Of a stretch of 64,000 bases of DNA, positions 26,955 through 35,570 are shown one piece after another. Below the pieces are notes generated by a model that saw only the letters and a list, made by a program, of their open reading frames with translations, ran no database searches and had not been told where the DNA came from. The DNA lies in NCBI RefSeq assembly GCF_903642285.1, contig NZ_CAHJWJ010000004.1, forward strand, positions 97,668 to 161,667. Reading direction: 5' to 3'. Position 1 is the stretch's first letter; each line of letters starts with the position of its first letter. Position numbers and translations under genes: made by a program. The stretch comes from Sphingomonas bacterium. GTDB lineage: Bacteria > Pseudomonadota > Alphaproteobacteria > Sphingomonadales > Sphingomonadaceae.

Positions 26955-29363
26955 ATGAAGACGTGTCATATCCGGGCGCATGCTCGTGGCCTTGCCATGG
27001 GTGCCAGCGTCCTGGCGCTGTGTGCGCTCGCCGATCCGGCGCTCGCTTCGGCGCTCGACAAGCCGGTAGCTGCGAAGGATGCCGCCCCGCCCCTCCCGGC
27101 GGCCGCCAGCGGGGACCCGCAGACGCAGACGACGGGCATCGCCGAAGGTTCGGACATCGTCGTGACCGCGACCCGCGCCAACGAGATCGCGCCCGTCACC
27201 GCGTCGCTGCAGGAAAAGCAGCCGCAGTCGATCATCAGCCGGTCCTTCATCGAGGATTCGCTGCCGGCGTCCGCGGACTTCAACCAGATCGCGCTCATCA
27301 GCCCGAGCGTGTCGAACACGGGTGCCGCGAACGGCGTCGGCCTTTCGGAATCGAAGGCGCAGATCCGGGGCTTCCAGGACGGCGAATACAACGTCACCTA
27401 TGACGGCGTGCCGTTCGGCGACACCAACGATCCGACGCATCATTCGAACACCTTCTTCCCGTCGAACACGATCGAGACGCTCGTCGTCGATCGCGGTCCC
27501 GGGAACGCCAGCCAGCTCGGCCAGGCGACGTTCGGCGGCAACATCAATCTCTTCAGTCGTGAAACCCGCGAGAACCCGGGGGTGGAGCTGAAGGGCACCT
27601 ACGGCACCTACAACACGTATCTCCTGCGCGGCGTCGCGCAGACGGGCGCGATCGACAAGCTGGGCGGCACCGAAATGGTGTTCAGCGCGCAGCATATCGG
27701 ATCGGACGGCGCGCGGACCTACAGCCCCTTCTATTCGAACAACGTGTTCGGAAAGATCGTCATCCCGGTCGGCCCGCATGCGCGGCTGACGCTGCTCGGC
27801 ACGTATAATGAGAACAGCTTCAACCAGCCGGACAATGACGGCGTGACACTGGGGCAGACGGCGCTCTACGGCAAATACTTCAGCCTGAACAACGATCCGA
27901 ATACGCAGGATTACTATAAGTACAACTACACCCACAAGACCACCGACTTCGAGATCGTCAAGTTCGAAGCCGATCTTGCGCCGCACTCGACGTTCGAGAA
28001 TCGTGCCTATACCTATAGCTACGACAACGAGACGCTGAGCGGCAACGACGTCACCATCTACGGCACGGCGACGCCGACCGCGACCACGGCTGCGCAGATC
28101 GCCGCCGCCGTGACTGCGGCGAACGTCACGACGCCGACGCAGGGCGGCAAGGCGGTGCTCGGGGGCGTTCCGGGGTACACCAAGACGAACAAATACCGGG
28201 TGTTCGGCGATATCGCCAAGACGCGGCTCGATTTCGGCTTCGGCACGCTGACGGCGGGCGCATGGCTCGAATTCTCGAACACCTATCGCCAGCAGCGCGA
28301 TGTGAACCTGATCGACCTGTCGCCCAACTATGTCGAGAAAGCCGTCACGAACCCCCTGACAGGCGCGGTCACACCGGCGAACATCAAGTTCGACCAGAAG
28401 AGCCACACGAACCATACCGAGGAATTCGTCGAACTCGAACTGCGGCCGATCGAAGGACTGACGATCACGCCGGGCTACAAGCATGTCGATTTCGAACGCA
28501 AGATCGACGCGCTGTACAATCAGACGACGCGGTACGCGCAGACGCAGCAGAACACGTATGCGGCCGACCTGCCGTTCGCGCAGATCAACTATGCGATCAC
28601 GCCGAAATTTTCCGCCTATGCCGAGTTTGCAAAGGGCTTCCTCGCGCCGCCGCTCACCGTGCTGTATGTCGCCAACCCGACGCTATCGACCGTCGCGCCG
28701 GAACGTTCGACCAATTACCAGGCGGGTGTCGTCTATCACGGCCAGAACCTCAGCCTCGACTTCGACGGCTACAAGATCGATTTCACGAACAAGTTCAACT
28801 CCTTCACCTCGCCGACGCCGGGCGTCGGCGTCATCTACATCAACTCGGGGGCGGTGACGTACAAGGGGCTCGAAGGCGAGATCACCTACGCGTTGCCCCG
28901 CGGCTTCGCGCTGTTCGCCAACGGGTCGCGCAACTATGCGAAGACCGACAATCCCGGACAGCCGCAGCAGCAGGTCGCCAAGGCACCCGAATGGACCGCT
29001 GCGGGCGGAGTCCTCTACAAGAACGGCCCGATCCGCTTCTCGTTGATCGACAAATGGGTGGGTCACCAGTATTTCATCACGCCGGTGGGGACCGTTCCGG
29101 CCGGCACCTATGACAGCTACAATAGCCCGACCTATCAATCGAACGGCTACAACACGGCGATCCTGGCGACGAGCTACGAGTTCCGGCGACACATCCGGTT
29201 CGGGCTGGAGATCTATAATCTGCTCGACTCGACCCGCGTGACCAGTATCAGCCAGGGCAAGGCCGCCACGGGGACGAGCGGGGTGAACAGCGTCTTCCCG
29301 TACGACCAGTATATGTTCCAGACCGGCCGGCAATTCACCGGCGATATCACGGTGGTGTTCTGA
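26955..29363 (+). CDS. TonB-dependent receptor, coupled to an acid phosphatase
   Basis: An 802-residue outer-membrane receptor. The signal peptide ends near ALA-SA, and the TonB box region is SDIVVTATRANE. The plug has an unusual wording (DGEYNVTYDGVPFGDTNDP and ETLVVDRGPGNASQLGQATFGGNINLFSRE), matching a subfamily in which a long Thr/His/Asn-rich loop precedes the second plug motif. The barrel ends GDITVVF. I take the ATG at 26955; the GTG at 26940 would add five residues. The stop TGA shares one base with the ATG of the phosphatase gene, so the two are co-translated. That suggests uptake of an organophosphate or its dephosphorylated product; this is inference. Confidence 0.9.
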   Translation: MKTCHIRAHARGLAMGASVLALCALADPALASALDKPVAAKDAAPPLPAAASGDPQTQTTGIAEGSDIVVTATRANEIAPVTASLQEKQPQSIISRSFIEDSLPASADFNQIALISPSVSNTGAANGVGLSESKAQIRGFQDGEYNVTYDGVPFGDTNDPTHHSNTFFPSNTIETLVVDRGPGNASQLGQATFGGNINLFSRETRENPGVELKGTYGTYNTYLLRGVAQTGAIDKLGGTEMVFSAQHIGSDGARTYSPFYSNNVFGKIVIPVGPHARLTLLGTYNENSFNQPDNDGVTLGQTALYGKYFSLNNDPNTQDYYKYNYTHKTTDFEIVKFEADLAPHSTFENRAYTYSYDNETLSGNDVTIYGTATPTATTAAQIAAAVTAANVTTPTQGGKAVLGGVPGYTKTNKYRVFGDIAKTRLDFGFGTLTAGAWLEFSNTYRQQRDVNLIDLSPNYVEKAVTNPLTGAVTPANIKFDQKSHTNHTEEFVELELRPIEGLTITPGYKHVDFERKIDALYNQTTRYAQTQQNTYAADLPFAQINYAITPKFSAYAEFAKGFLAPPLTVLYVANPTLSTVAPERSTNYQAGVVYHGQNLSLDFDGYKIDFTNKFNSFTSPTPGVGVIYINSGAVTYKGLEGEITYALPRGFALFANGSRNYAKTDNPGQPQQQVAKAPEWTAAGGVLYKNGPIRFSLIDKWVGHQYFITPVGTVPAGTYDSYNSPTYQSNGYNTAILATSYEFRRHIRFGLEIYNLLDSTRVTSISQGKAATGTSGVNSVFPYDQYMFQTGRQFTGDITVVF

Positions 29364-30073
29364 TGCGCATAACGATCATGATCGCCGCGACCGGGCTGCT
29401 CGCCTTCGCCGCGACCGCCAAGAGCACGGCGAAGGTGCCCAAGGAGGCGTCGATGCTGACCGCGGCCGATCTGGACCCGGCGACATTCCTGCCGCCGCCG
29501 CCCGTTGCGGACAGCGTCCAGGCGAAGGCCGAACTCGCCGAACTCCTCGCCGTCGAGCGCGCCCGTACCGCCACCGATGTGACGGCGGCCAAGTCGGATA
29601 GCGAGACCAAGAACGCCAGCATCTTCACCGAGGCGATCGGCCCCGGGTTCGATCTGGCGAAGCTGCCGCAGACGACGAGGCTGATGGCGATCGTGCGCAC
29701 CGCCGAGAAGGACGCGGCCAATCGCGGCAAGGACGAATTCAAGCGTCCCCGCCCCTGGATCATCGACGCCGATCTGAAGACCTGCGAACGCAGCGACGAA
29801 CCGCTGTCGAGCTATCCGAGCGGCCACACGACGATGGCGTTCTCGATGGGTGCGACGCTCGCAAAGCTGGTTCCCGCCAAGGCCCAGCCGATCATGGCGC
29901 GCGCCGCGCGGTACGGTCAGAGCCGGATCGTGTGCGAACAGCATTGGCGAAGCGACGTGACCGCCGGCGAGGCGCTTGGCATCACGGTTGCCGAGCGGCT
30001 GATGGCGAAGCCCGCTTTCGCGGCGCAATTCGCGGCGGCGCAGACGGAACTGGCGGCGGCGGGGGTGCGATAA
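29363..30073 (+). CDS. Class A nonspecific acid phosphatase (PhoN-like, PAP2 family)
   Basis: An exported phosphatase of 236 residues with a signal peptide (MRITIMIAATGLLAFAATA). The three-part PAP2 phosphatase signature is complete: KDEFKRPRP, then YPSGHTT, then SRIVCEQHWRSDVTAGE. These supply the Lys, Arg and the two catalytic His residues. Class A enzymes act in the periplasm and release phosphate from a wide range of organic phosphoesters. A strong one-base stop/start overlap couples it to the TonB receptor upstream. A role in acquiring phosphate from organic compounds is a reasonable inference. Confidence 0.92.
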   Translation: MRITIMIAATGLLAFAATAKSTAKVPKEASMLTAADLDPATFLPPPPVADSVQAKAELAELLAVERARTATDVTAAKSDSETKNASIFTEAIGPGFDLAKLPQTTRLMAIVRTAEKDAANRGKDEFKRPRPWIIDADLKTCERSDEPLSSYPSGHTTMAFSMGATLAKLVPAKAQPIMARAARYGQSRIVCEQHWRSDVTAGEALGITVAERLMAKPAFAAQFAAAQTELAAAGVR

Positions 30074-30136
30074 AGCGGCGTAACCGCATCTTAGGAGGAA
30101 CCATTCCATAAGGCGACGATCCGCGCCGAATATGGA

Positions 30137-32653
30137 ATGTCGATGCCAAAGCCGCTGCCCCTGATCGCACCCAATCCGCCGCGACTGAGCGATCATGTCG
30201 CCGCGCTCAAGCGGATCGAGGCGTCCGGCATCTACAGCAATGGCGGGCCCGAGGTCCGCGGGTTCGAAGCGGCGATCACGGCGCGATTGTTCGGCGGTCG
30301 CGGCGCATGCCTGGCGGTCGCCAACGCGACGCTCGGGCTGATGATCGCGATCCGCGAAGCGACCGGGTTCGACGCCAGACCCGGGACGCTCGCGCTGATG
30401 CCCGCGCTGACCTTCGCGGCGACCGCACAGGCCGCGGCGTGGACCGGACTGACGCCGCTGATCTGCGATGTCGATCCGGACGACTGGAGCGCGGCCGCGG
30501 CGGAGGAGGAACGGCTGCTTCGTCATTACGGTGCGCGGATCGGCGTCGTCATCCCCTATGCGACGTTCGGCAACGCCATCGATATCGATCGATATCGCCG
30601 CTACGCCCGCGATTACGGCGTCGGGATCGTCGTGGACGCCGCGGCGTCGCTCGGCACGATCGCCGACGACGGCACCGCGTTCGGCACCGACGCGCCATTC
30701 GCGGTCGTCCATTCGATGCATGCGACCAAGACCTTCGCGGTCGCCGAGGGTGGCCTGATCCACTGCGCCGACGCGGCACGGATCGCACGGCTGCGCGCGA
30801 TGACGAATTTCGGATTCGAAAGCGGGCGCAGCGCGACACTGCCCGGCATCAATGCGAAACTGCCCGAGGTCATCGCGGTCCTGGCACGCGCGAAGCTGGA
30901 CGGACTGGACGCGACCGCGGCGCACCGCGCGCTGCTGGAGGCGACGTACCGCGCGCAACTCGGCGATCTGACCTTGCAACACGTCGCCGGGCGACGTCGG
31001 GCGACGCAGTTCATGCCGGTGCTGTTGCCGGGCGATATCGCCGACCGCCGTGATGCCGTCGACGCCGCGTTGGCCGGCGCTGGCATCGGGTCGGGCCGCT
31101 ATTTCAGCCCGCATCTCGGTCAGCAGCCCTGGTTCTGCCGCACCGCGCTGATCGAGCCGACCCCGGTCGCGGACGATGTCGCAGGCCGCATGCTGTCGCT
31201 GCCGATCACCGATGCGATGTCGATCGACGATGTCGCGCGAATCACGTCCGCGCTTCATCGCGCGATCCGGGCCGTACAAACGCGCCGCCCGGCGAGCGTC
31301 GCTGCACCAAGGATCGCCGGACTCGTCGTCGTCGGCGGCGGCCCGGCGGGCACCGCGCTGCTGACCGCGGCGGCGAAGAACGGCCGGCTGGCCGATCTGG
31401 CGCGCGCCGGCCTGGTGGTGGTCGACCGCGACGATGCGATCGGCGGCGGTCGGCTTGGTCAGTTCGCGATCACCTCCGATTCCACCGCGCAGACCTTTCT
31501 GACCGCGGTCGAGGGTAATCCGCATCCCGACATCGCCGCACTCGCCGACCATCCCGCGGCGCGCGCGGTAGCGGCGCATTGCGGGGTGCCGCCCGGCGGG
31601 CCGGGCGGGGCGATCGGCGTGCCGCTGGTCGAGATCGGGCCGTTCCTTCGCGCCACCGGCGCGGCGCTGACCGGGATCGTCCGCGATGCCGGCGGCAGCG
31701 TGCTGACGGGTCATGTGGCCTTGCGCGCCGAACGCCGCGGTGACGGACTGTGGAATGTCCGGCTGAAACGGGCGGCCGACGGGCTTGAGATCGACCAATT
31801 GGCGCGCAACGTCGTCATCGCCACCGGTGGTCACCAGCCGATCGACCGGCTGGCGGCGCAGCAGGTCGGTGGCGCACCCCTGATCGACCTGGCGAATGGC
31901 CGGTTGTTGCAATCCGACGAAGTCCTTTCGGTCGGCGGGTTCGCGCGTGTCGCCGATCTCGTCTCGACGTGCCGCGCGCCGCGCATCGCCGTCGTCGGCG
32001 GATCGACGAGCGCATTGACCACGATCGCGCTGCTTTTGAAGGGCAACCCTCCACTGCCGCTTGGTGCGAACGCGGTCACGTTGCTGCATCGCCGCCCACT
32101 GCGACCCTTCTACCCTTCCGCCGAGGCGGCACTGGCGGAAGGGTTCACCGATTTCGGACCGGACGATGTCTGCCCCGTCTCGGGTTTCGTCTACCGGCTG
32201 GGCGGTTTCCGGCTGGAGGCGCGCGACCTGGTCCTGCGGATGCTCGGCGTCGATGGCCGCACGCCCGATCCGCGAGTCACGCTTCACCGGATCACGGGCG
32301 ACGAGGATGCGGCGTCACGCGCGGTGATCCGCGATGCCGATCTGGTCATCGCCGCGCTCGGTTATCGCCCCCACGCGCTGCCGGTGCATGGCGAGGACGG
32401 CACGCCGATCGCGCTCGCCGCCACGGCGGGCGGTGCGATGGTCGACCCGCATTGCCGCGTGCGCGCCGCCGACGGCACGGCGATCCCGGGATTGTACGGC
32501 ATCGGTCTGGCCGCCGGGTTCGTCCCCTGGGGCAGCCTGGGCGGCGAGGCGAGCTTCAGCGGTCAGGCCAACGGGCTGTGGCTGTGGCAGAACGATGTCG
32601 GATCGATGATCATCGAGCAGATCCTCGGCCAAAAGGCGCGGGCCGCCGCATGA
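30137..32653 (+). CDS. Fusion: DegT/DnrJ-type PLP aminotransferase + FAD/NAD(P) oxidoreductase
   Basis: A single 838-codon frame encoding two enzymes. Residues about 1-380 are a sugar-aminotransferase-like fold: the PLP phosphate loop region NATLGLMIAI, PLP-ring Asp167 (IVVDAAASLG) and Schiff-base Lys198 (HSMHATKTFAVAEGG). Residues about 392-838 are a flavoprotein: FAD loop VVVGGGPAGTALL (400-405 glycines), a second Rossmann loop IAVVGGSTSALTTIALL, the ATG motif NVVIATGGHQP and a late IAALGYRPHALP. The joint is a short Arg/Pro/Ala linker. The second half resembles FAD/NAD(P)-binding proteins near the flavin N-monooxygenases, but the reaction is unknown. It is followed at ATGA by a glycosyltransferase, so a modified amino sugar is a fair guess. 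There is no signal peptide. Confidence 0.82.
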   Translation: MSMPKPLPLIAPNPPRLSDHVAALKRIEASGIYSNGGPEVRGFEAAITARLFGGRGACLAVANATLGLMIAIREATGFDARPGTLALMPALTFAATAQAAAWTGLTPLICDVDPDDWSAAAAEEERLLRHYGARIGVVIPYATFGNAIDIDRYRRYARDYGVGIVVDAAASLGTIADDGTAFGTDAPFAVVHSMHATKTFAVAEGGLIHCADAARIARLRAMTNFGFESGRSATLPGINAKLPEVIAVLARAKLDGLDATAAHRALLEATYRAQLGDLTLQHVAGRRRATQFMPVLLPGDIADRRDAVDAALAGAGIGSGRYFSPHLGQQPWFCRTALIEPTPVADDVAGRMLSLPITDAMSIDDVARITSALHRAIRAVQTRRPASVAAPRIAGLVVVGGGPAGTALLTAAAKNGRLADLARAGLVVVDRDDAIGGGRLGQFAITSDSTAQTFLTAVEGNPHPDIAALADHPAARAVAAHCGVPPGGPGGAIGVPLVEIGPFLRATGAALTGIVRDAGGSVLTGHVALRAERRGDGLWNVRLKRAADGLEIDQLARNVVIATGGHQPIDRLAAQQVGGAPLIDLANGRLLQSDEVLSVGGFARVADLVSTCRAPRIAVVGGSTSALTTIALLLKGNPPLPLGANAVTLLHRRPLRPFYPSAEAALAEGFTDFGPDDVCPVSGFVYRLGGFRLEARDLVLRMLGVDGRTPDPRVTLHRITGDEDAASRAVIRDADLVIAALGYRPHALPVHGEDGTPIALAATAGGAMVDPHCRVRAADGTAIPGLYGIGLAAGFVPWGSLGGEASFSGQANGLWLWQNDVGSMIIEQILGQKARAAA

Positions 32654-33774
32654 CCGCGCCCGCCGCCCGTCCCGCCGCCGATCCCACCGCCGATCCCGCG
32701 GTCAGCATCGTCATGGCGGCGTATAACGGCGCGGCGTTGCTGCCGCCGACGCTGGCGAGCGTATCGGCGCAGAGCTTCGGCGATTTCGAATTGCTGGTCG
32801 TCGACGATCGATCGACCGACGATACCCGCGACATCGTCGCCGCCTGGCCCGATGCGCGAATCCGCCTGATCGCGCTCCCCGAAAACGGCGGACCGGTCAA
32901 CGCGCGCAACCGCGCGGTCGCCGAAGCGCGCGGCCGGTTTATCGCGGGGCTCGATCAGGACGATCTCTGTCGGCCCGACCGGCTGGCGCGACAGGTCGCC
33001 TATCTGGACGCGCACCCGCAAATCGTGCTGGTCGGGGCCAATGCCGACAATCTGTACGGGGATACGCTGCGTCCGCCCACCTATGCGCCGATCACCACGC
33101 CGGCGCTCGTCACCTGGTTGTCGTGGATCGAAAATCCGCTCGTCTGGTCGTCGGTGATGATGCGCGGCGACGCGGCGCGCGCGCTGTCCCCCTTCACCCG
33201 GCCCGATCTGTCCTGCGCCGAGGACTTCAACCTGTATCACCGCATCCAGCAGGCCGGCGGCCTCGCGCGGATCGACGATGTGCTGCTCGCGTATCGCCAG
33301 CATCCCGGCGGGATGTCGAAACGCTATGCGACGCTGATGCACGCCAGCGCCACCACCGCGCTGGCGGACGTTCACCGCCCGATCCTGGGCGACCGTGCGG
33401 ACACGATCGCAGCGCTGCTGGTCCGGCACAATATGGGCAAGCAGCCCGTCCCCGACCGCGCGACCTTGTGGATGCTCGGCAACGGGATCGCGACGCTGCA
33501 GACGGCGTTCCTGGCGTCGCACCCCTGCGACGCGACGGACCTGCGGCTGATCCGCTGGGAGACCGCGCGCCGCTGGGCCGGCATCGGGCGCGCCGCGCTG
33601 CGGACGGGGAGCGTCCGCCTGCACGAGGTACTGGCGGTCCGGCCCGACCATCTGGGTCTGGGCTATGCGGGCATCGATGCGCTGATGTGGTCGGCGATGG
33701 TCGGCGGCGGTCGCCGCGGTCAGGCTTTCGTGGAAAAAATCATCCGCCCGGCCCCGAGCCGCGCGAACACCTGA
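32650..33774 (+). CDS. Glycosyltransferase family 2
   Basis: A cytoplasmic GT-A glycosyltransferase of 374 residues. After a Pro/Ala-rich start the fold opens with VSIVMAAYNGAALLPPTLASV, then ELLVVDDRSTDDT and ENGGPVNARNRAVAEARG. The metal-binding DxD equivalent is LDQDDLCRPDRL. The segment SCAEDFNLYHRI supplies the catalytic-base region. The ATG overlaps the stop of the aminotransferase/oxidoreductase fusion, so they are made together. The sugar donor is unknown, but the neighbour suggests an amino or oxidised sugar. Its last 55 bases overlap the convergent L,D-transpeptidase gene. Confidence 0.88.
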   Translation: MTAPAARPAADPTADPAVSIVMAAYNGAALLPPTLASVSAQSFGDFELLVVDDRSTDDTRDIVAAWPDARIRLIALPENGGPVNARNRAVAEARGRFIAGLDQDDLCRPDRLARQVAYLDAHPQIVLVGANADNLYGDTLRPPTYAPITTPALVTWLSWIENPLVWSSVMMRGDAARALSPFTRPDLSCAEDFNLYHRIQQAGGLARIDDVLLAYRQHPGGMSKRYATLMHASATTALADVHRPILGDRADTIAALLVRHNMGKQPVPDRATLWMLGNGIATLQTAFLASHPCDATDLRLIRWETARRWAGIGRAALRTGSVRLHEVLAVRPDHLGLGYAGIDALMWSAMVGGGRRGQAFVEKIIRPAPSRANT

Positions 33775-34421
33775 TCCAGGTCGCCCTCGCCGACCGCGAA
33801 ACATCCCTGGCTTCGACCGAGCATCCCGTGGGTACGGAGCATGTCGGGGTTCGAATACCAGGCCGAATGCACGACGATGGCACGCGACAGCGCGTTGCTG
33901 TTGGTCGGATCGAGCCCGATCAGCCGCTGCGACCGGCCATGTTTGCCGACATAATAATCCGCGGTCAGGAAGCTGCCTTCCGACGACGCGTTCGAGCCGG
34001 GATCGTTCGAGAAACGCTTCAGGAAACCGGTATGCGTCGGATCCGATCCGCTGCCATGCGCGACCAGGAACGAGGTGCTGTGCCCGTTTTGCAGATCGAC
34101 GAGATGGAACCGGGCCTGCGCCGACGACGCGGCGAAATCGGCGATCGCGATCCGGTCGCGGTGCTGGACCGCGTCGCCGTGCCGATCGAGCGCGGCGAGC
34201 GCATGGCGGAACACATCGGGGCGGACGACCCGCGGCGATGTGGTCACCACCGGTTGCATCACCCCCGCATTGGGGATCGGCGGTTGCGACAGGGGACGGA
34301 GATCGCGTGCGGTGATCCGGTGGGCAGCCGAAAGCGGTCCCGATACCATCAACGCGCCCGTCAACGACAGACCGCCCCGCAGCAAGGCACGCCGCGACCG
34401 TACCGAATCATGATCGATCAT
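33720..34421 (-). CDS. Murein L,D-transpeptidase catalytic domain family protein
   Basis: An exported protein of 233 residues from the PF13645-type L,D-transpeptidase-like family. The N-terminus has an RSRRALL pair and a hydrophobic stretch, so export could be by Tat. The core includes FHLVDLQNGHSTSFLVAHGSGSD, an AIVVHSAWY segment and the presumed nucleophile Cys in GRSQGCFAV. The family is related to YkuD enzymes, which form 3-3 peptide crosslinks or attach proteins to peptidoglycan. It is divergent from a classical YkuD gene and overlaps the 3' end of the GT2 gene by 55 bases on the other strand. Confidence 0.85.
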   Translation of the reverse strand: MIDHDSVRSRRALLRGGLSLTGALMVSGPLSAAHRITARDLRPLSQPPIPNAGVMQPVVTTSPRVVRPDVFRHALAALDRHGDAVQHRDRIAIADFAASSAQARFHLVDLQNGHSTSFLVAHGSGSDPTHTGFLKRFSNDPGSNASSEGSFLTADYYVGKHGRSQRLIGLDPTNSNALSRAIVVHSAWYSNPDMLRTHGMLGRSQGCFAVGEGDLDQVFARLGAGRMIFSTKA

Positions 34422-34619
34422 CGAAATTCCCGAAAGCCCGATTGATCCCCCACACCGCGTATAGCGCAGGAGTGCTGAACTTTCTGCCGCGTTATCCGTC
34501 GCTTGCGACCTCGTTCCCGGGTTTCGCCGCGTTCGGCGAACGCTTCGTCGCGGATGGCACGCAATTGCCGGTCGCGCGTTTGGCAGGAAACGAATCGATC
34601 CATCCGGAAGGGAAGGTCA

Positions 34620-35216
34620 ATGCGGCACTTTTCAATCGCGCTCGGAATCGCTTCGATGGCGTTCGCGGCCGGGCCGATACAGGCATCGGCCGCGACCGGC
34701 AGCGCGGACGCGGTCGAGACCGCCGCCGCGGCATTGTCCGCCAATCAGTTCGTGTGGAACGACACCGGCAGCAGCGAAGCCGTCAGCATCGTCGTCAGCC
34801 TGGGCACGCAACAGGCCTTCGTCTATCGCGGCCAGCGATTGGTCGCCGCCTCGGCGATCTCGTCGGGCCGGGACGGGAAGGACACGCCGACGGGCAGTTA
34901 CACGATCCTGCAGAAGGACGTGGATCACCGGTCCAACCTGTACAATGCGGCGCGCATGCCGTTCATGCAGCGGCTGACCTGGGACGGGGTGGCGATCCAT
35001 GCGGGCAACAATCCCGGCTTCCCCGCGTCGCATGGCTGCATCCGCGTGCCGATGGCGTTCGCCAAAAAATTGTTCGCGATCACCGATGTGGGAACGACCG
35101 TGGTCGTGACGAACGACGCGGTCGACAGCCGCAACCCGCCCCAGCCGGTATTCGCATCCTCGACGGACGCCGAGACCCAAGCAGCGAACGCCGCAAGTCT
35201 GAGCGGCGCACATTGA
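34620..35216 (+). CDS. L,D-transpeptidase, YkuD family
   Basis: A periplasmic enzyme of 198 residues with a signal peptide (MRHFSIALGIASMAFAAG). The YkuD domain runs from SIVVSLGTQQAFVYRGQRLV to about residue 160. The catalytic motif is HAGNNPGFPASHGCIRVP with the nucleophilic Cys in HGCIR. Such enzymes make 3-3 crosslinks in peptidoglycan or link lipoproteins to it. A GGAAGGGAAGG site precedes the ATG. The tail after residue 165 is polar and unstructured-looking. A very strong hairpin terminator follows 7 bases after the stop. Confidence 0.92.
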   Translation: MRHFSIALGIASMAFAAGPIQASAATGSADAVETAAAALSANQFVWNDTGSSEAVSIVVSLGTQQAFVYRGQRLVAASAISSGRDGKDTPTGSYTILQKDVDHRSNLYNAARMPFMQRLTWDGVAIHAGNNPGFPASHGCIRVPMAFAKKLFAITDVGTTVVVTNDAVDSRNPPQPVFASSTDAETQAANAASLSGAH

Positions 35217-35222
35217 CCATAT

Positions 35223-35262
35223 GACGAAAAACCCCGGCGGATCGACCGCCGGGGTTTTCGTC
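35223..35262 (+). terminator. Intrinsic terminator after YkuD gene
   Basis: A long near-perfect stem (AACCCCGGCGG / CCGCCGGGGTT) with a five-base loop, extended by A and T runs on both sides. It would work in both directions, ending the YkuD transcript and the convergent small-membrane-protein transcript. Confidence 0.88.
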
Positions 35263-35298
35263 CGCGCCGGATCGACGCGAGCGGAGACTATCGTCCCG

Positions 35299-35442
35299 TC
35301 AGGCGCGCCGGCCGGTGATGAGCTGGAACAGGACCACGATGACCGCGACGACGATCAGGATGTGGATCAGGCCACCCGCGATATGCAGCGAGAAACCAAG
35401 TGCCCACAGCACCAGCAGAATGATTGCGATCGTCCAAAGCAT
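35299..35442 (-). CDS. lmo0937-family small membrane protein
   Basis: A 47-residue protein with two hydrophobic helices: MLWTIAIILLVLWALGFSL and LIHILIVVAVIVVLFQLI. This pattern (MLWTI..., with a glycine-rich turn between the helices) is the lmo0937/DUF5670 family. Members are often stress-induced; their function is unknown. A GGAAGG site precedes the ATG at a good distance. The longer open frame that contains it has no support upstream. Confidence 0.85.
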   Translation of the reverse strand: MLWTIAIILLVLWALGFSLHIAGGLIHILIVVAVIVVLFQLITGRRA

Positions 35443-35570
35443 CGAGTGACCTTCCCTTTTGACCCCGAGCCTTGCAGCAAACCCGCCCGGCTTCGCACGA
35501 ACAACAAGAGGCGAAGCAAAGCGTTCCCGCAAGGTCTCCGCAACGTAGGTTAATATCTTTCCACTACGGG

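Noticed and set aside
26865..28484. A 539-codon leftward open frame under the TonB receptor
   Set aside because: Composition is shadow-like and the receptor on the other strand has plug and barrel motifs throughout this stretch.
29213..32287. A 1024-codon leftward open frame
   Set aside because: It runs antisense to the phosphatase and aminotransferase/oxidoreductase genes, both of which carry complete catalytic motifs.
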